A DNA stretch of 64,000 bases from Gymnorhina tibicen (Eukaryota; Chordata; Aves; Passeriformes; Artamidae): the NCBI GenBank assembly GCA_013399875.1, contig VXAZ01008133.1:255498-319497 (forward strand), given 5' to 3'. The position numbers and the translations under genes were made by a program. Under the pieces are notes generated by a model, which did not search any database, had not been told where the DNA came from, and saw only the letters and a list, made by a program, of their open reading frames with translations. Below are positions 62,301 through 64,000 of the stretch, one piece after another. Within the stretch, counting starts at the first letter, position 1. Every line of letters starts with the position of its first letter.

Positions 62301-62440
62301 ACCTGAAAACAAATGCACAGAGCAGGAGGGAGCAGATTTGTTGACCACCACACAGCACAACTCCCAGCAGGTCTACATACCTTAATAATGTTTAATCTTG
62401 CTGATAGAGATTCAGTCAGGGTTCCTTTGTCAGTGTAATT
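59331..62440. other. Non-coding stretch, no gene seen
   Basis: No gene supported. A 132-codon frame at 61061-61459 lacks any domain. The block 61660-61960 is unique and rich in homeodomain-like TAAT/ATTA words. A hexamer repeat is listed separately. Confidence 0.45.
59489..59526. repeat. (CCCCAT)n microsatellite
   Basis: Five or so copies of a six-base unit, in the form catccc. Read in one frame they give an Ile-Pro repeat, part of a short frame that is not otherwise gene-like. Confidence 0.9.
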
Positions 62441-62586
62441 TTAAGCACTGATTCAGAAAAACATATAAACATATGCTCTAGTTAAATTTGATTGGAGGAT
62501 GTGTTTAAGTTTTATGCTGAATAAGAGTGAGGATAAGCACGCACTTAAAGTTAAGCTAAGTGTGTGCTTCAGCATTTTGTTGTATA
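62441..62586. repeat. Palindromic MITE relic with two nested hairpins
   Basis: gattcagaaaaacatataaa (from 62450) is roughly the reverse complement of gtgtttaagttttatgctga (62501-62520). Inside the right half, aagcacgcactta (62535-62547) pairs with taagtgtgtgctt (62557-62569) at 12 of 13 positions. Words such as gcacttaaagttaag match the TTAAGCACATGCTTAACTTTAAGCA-like centre and GATTCAGCAAA-like end of an old palindromic element of turtles, crocodiles and birds. It probably represents one full copy or two nested ones. Confidence 0.55.
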
Positions 62587-63150
62587 AAGAACTACAAAGG
62601 TGAAAGCCCTGACCTATTCATCTATTCTTACATAGAGTTTCTGCATTTCCTACCTCAAACCAGGGGTTTCTGGCTGCTTGAGATTACTACTATATTCCTT
62701 TAATTGAAAAAATAATTTTAAAAAACCCAAATCCAGAAAACTATTGAACAGAAATAAAATATTTCTCTCTGAATAATCCATGTATATTCAGATCCACAGG
62801 GCTCAAGAAAAGAAACATGAATGCTGACCTTCTTTTCTTAAATCATGCTGTTCTTAAGGTAGCAAGAAGAAAAAGAAAGGAATGGAGTAAAAAAACTCAG
62901 CAGCATGATCTGAGGACAAAAGCAAACTTTGCTTTGATTCTGCAGAGTTCTGAAGGTTGACGTCACAACCTTCATCTTACTTGAGCGTAATTTAGTCTAT
63001 AGAATTTCCCTCCTTGCTTTATTTTGAAAGAAAACTTTCATGGGAGGTTATAGAGTATGTATCGTTATCCTTGGGGACCATGTCTGTTTCAGCATCATCC
63101 AAGTTTCTAGGTCCCCCACATACAGTATCTGGGCAGCTTTTTTACATATT
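62587..63150. other. Non-coding stretch, no gene seen
   Basis: Unique AT-rich sequence with no credible frame. Confidence 0.45.
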
Positions 63151-63272
63151 ATATGTATTTATGAATTTTTAAAAATATGCATTATTTACTCAGTGGACTG
63201 GAATAGCAATGTCAAGTGGGGGAATATGTATTTATAAATGTTTTTAAAATGCACATTATTTACCCCACAGAC
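63151..63272. repeat. Diverged direct duplication of about 49 bases
   Basis: The segment from 63151 (atatgtatttatgaattttt, then aaaaatatgcattatttact) recurs from 63224 (atatgtatttataaatgttt, then ttaaaatgcacattatttac). The copies are roughly 80% alike over about 49 bases, 73 bases apart. The 24 bases between them are unrelated to what precedes the first copy, so only part of the 73-base period is duplicated. Confidence 0.75.
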
Positions 63273-64000
63273 CAAACAGTTCCAGTCTACCATGTATAGT
63301 CTGAGCCACCTAATTAAAAATCTTATGAAACTTCTTTGAAAAGCACTTGCAGTACATATGCAGCAGCAACTTTTGGAACTTTATTATCTCAGCTCTTTTT
63401 TATTTTTTTTCTCCAAAATACACAAAGCATTTAGACATATTATGGTCTAATCACTTGCCAAATTTCATCTCAAATAGAAGCTATATAGGAATTCTACAAG
63501 CACAAAAAAAGCATCAAAACCAGCAGATCAGCTATATTGTGGGGGAGGAGGTATGGGGGGGTTTGCTGCACCGATATAATTTTAAAACAAACAAACCGAT
63601 ATTTTTTAATTTGGTGAAAAAGAATTAATTCCCACACTGAGATTTGTCTGTGCCAAACCTTAGCTGCTCCTTTTAATGAGGTTTTAAATAATTTTTTTTC
63701 TGCCAACTTATTCTTAAAGGGGTTTGTACCAAAAAAATTGACTAACTACTATCTACATGCTCCAACCACTACTGATTAAATTCTTCAGGGATGAGAGACC
63801 AAAACTAAATGTTTTGTAAAATTACGTGGTTAAAGAGAAGAGGTAAATGCAACACCAGCATATTATCTGTCGTTTGTTGTCCAAATATAATTTCAAATAA
63901 AGATAATGTCTCTATGTTTTGTTCGTTAGGTTGGATTTCCAAAACAAATGATGACTCATATATCTTTCCAGTCTTTGAGAAGGGATTTATTGGTGTAAGA
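63273..64000. other. Non-coding stretch to the window end, no gene seen
   Basis: AT-rich unique sequence with short homopolymer runs. The 93-codon frame at 63347-63628 has no motif. Confidence 0.45.

Overview
This window reads as non-coding nuclear DNA from an amniote, most likely a bird and probably a passerine. No protein-coding gene, exon series, rRNA, functional tRNA or CRISPR array can be supported. The longest open frame is 173 codons and lies in pyrimidine-rich sequence. The other open frames are short, lack recognisable domains and overlap one another on both strands, as expected by chance in AT-rich vertebrate DNA. The window could be a gene desert or the inside of a very long intron; the sequence alone does not decide.

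The bird assignment rests on the repeats. Remnants of CR1/L3-type LINEs are spread over the right third. A short SINE at about 36.46-36.61 kb has a tRNA-Ile-like head with clear A and B boxes and a tail that looks like an avian CR1 3' end. A solo LTR at 20.97-21.54 kb begins and ends like a common avian ERV LTR. No poly(A)-tailed L1 or Alu-type elements are seen.

Layout: 0-20 kb is mostly unique AT-rich sequence with an L2-like LINE relic (0.66-0.99 kb), small fossils of palindromic amniote MITEs, simple repeats and several perfect palindromes. At 21 kb sits the solo LTR. At 24.07-24.37 kb is an unusual, strongly decayed tandem array with a 20-base period. From 28.9 to 29.4 kb there is a pyrimidine-rich strand-asymmetric tract. 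The SINE follows at 36.5 kb and a hairpin DNA-transposon relic at 41.5 kb. An unnamed old interspersed repeat lies at 42.9-43.4 kb. Two CR1 relics from the same part of the element but in opposite orientations lie at 44.0 and 45.2-45.7 kb. A long decayed CR1 copy covers about 55.6-57.1 kb, with smaller 3'-end CR1 relics near 58.2 and 59.1 kb. A palindromic MITE relic lies at 62.4-62.6 kb and a diverged direct duplication of about 49 bases at 63.15-63.27 kb.

There are no genes to assemble into a pathway. No previously undescribed biological system was found. The best leads are the 20-base-period array, the 20-base perfect palindrome at 8.24 kb, the datable repeat insertions, and some unique stretches that could be conserved regulatory elements. 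Repeat family assignments come from recognising sequence patterns, not from database searches.
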